A stretch of DNA of 64,000 nucleotides, from positions 148,324 to 212,323 of the forward strand of contig NZ_JMIW01000005.1 of assembly GCF_000715015.1 (NCBI RefSeq). The letters are read 5' to 3'. The notes under the pieces were generated by a model. The model worked only from the letters and a program-made list of their open reading frames with translations. It made no database searches and was not told where the DNA came from. Positions 63,989 through 64,000 of the stretch are shown piece by piece. The DNA is from Erythrobacter longus. GTDB lineage: Bacteria > Pseudomonadota > Alphaproteobacteria > Sphingomonadales > Sphingomonadaceae. The position numbers were made by a program, and so were the translations under genes. Numbering within the stretch: the first letter of the stretch is position 1; each line of letters begins with the position of its first letter.

Positions 63989-64000
63989 TCGATTGTGGAA

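Overview
The window looks like chromosomal DNA of an aerobic alphaproteobacterium of the Sphingomonadales, most probably Erythrobacteraceae. The reasons are the gene order (proA-nadD-rsfS-rlmH-envC-ctpA; petABC next to apt; a sucC gene without sucD), the cell-cycle regulator SciP, a bactofilin, ubiquinone synthesis (coq7), and protein sequences that resemble those of marine Erythrobacter. This assignment rests on recognition only; no search was run.

Layout. 1-320: end of an acyl-CoA synthetase gene and a bidirectional terminator. 321-1920 (minus): bactofilin and an M23 peptidase. 2293-10063 (plus): proline and NAD synthesis, ribosome silencing, 23S rRNA methylation, an EnvC-type hydrolase activator, CtpA protease, DsbB-like protein, Coq7 and a secreted protein. 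10090-13990 (minus): dnaJ-like, yihY/brkB, fabI and a sugar epimerase gene, preceded by a large inverted repeat. 14504-18697: pdxH, phzF-like, a serine hydrolase, a small membrane protein and mnmA. 18898-20073: an unknown gene overlapping sciP, then a GlsB-type protein. 20356-26506: an RND efflux pair and a DUF445 protein. 26526-30826: etfBA with a palindromic operator, small secreted proteins and sucC. 30969-34016: an IMPase, an OmpA-type lipoprotein and a CorC/HlyC protein. 34131-42014 (minus): a tightly packed run gpmA-purE-purK-folA-ribF-ileS-lspA-DUF3035. 42133-42207: tRNA-Thr(GGT). 42384-52580: acyl-CoA dehydrogenase, two PH-domain membrane proteins, GNAT, threonine aldolase, DMT permease, epimerase, pepN and pgeF. 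52795-58753: cytochrome bc1 complex (petABC), apt, a CPA1 antiporter and an OmpA-type lipoprotein. 58736-62321 (minus): the sulfate activation operon cysD-cysNC-cysQ. 62339-64000: an accessory patch with a 68-bp tandem duplication, small unknown genes and a serine recombinase.

Most genes are housekeeping. The notable signals are at finer scale. (1) Three genes (rlmH, the acyl-CoA dehydrogenase, the CPA1 antiporter) have ATC exactly where the start codon is expected, each behind a purine-rich Shine-Dalgarno-like sequence. In the antiporter no ATG, GTG or TTG is available in frame for the first transmembrane segment. (2) A short palindromic repeat is inserted in frame inside ileS, flanked by a duplicated Thr-Leu-Arg. 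(3) A 270-bp inverted repeat with a 27-bp perfect arm ends 5 bp before the dnaJ-like start. (4) A compact palindrome-rich block sits directly upstream of rlmH. (5) A terminator hairpin behind etfA carries the Shine-Dalgarno sequence of the next gene. (6) The RND pump has an extra domain with two membrane segments. (7) The right end carries recombinase-associated repeats and a duplication that alters the frame relation to cysD. No CRISPR array, rRNA or complete insertion sequence was seen.
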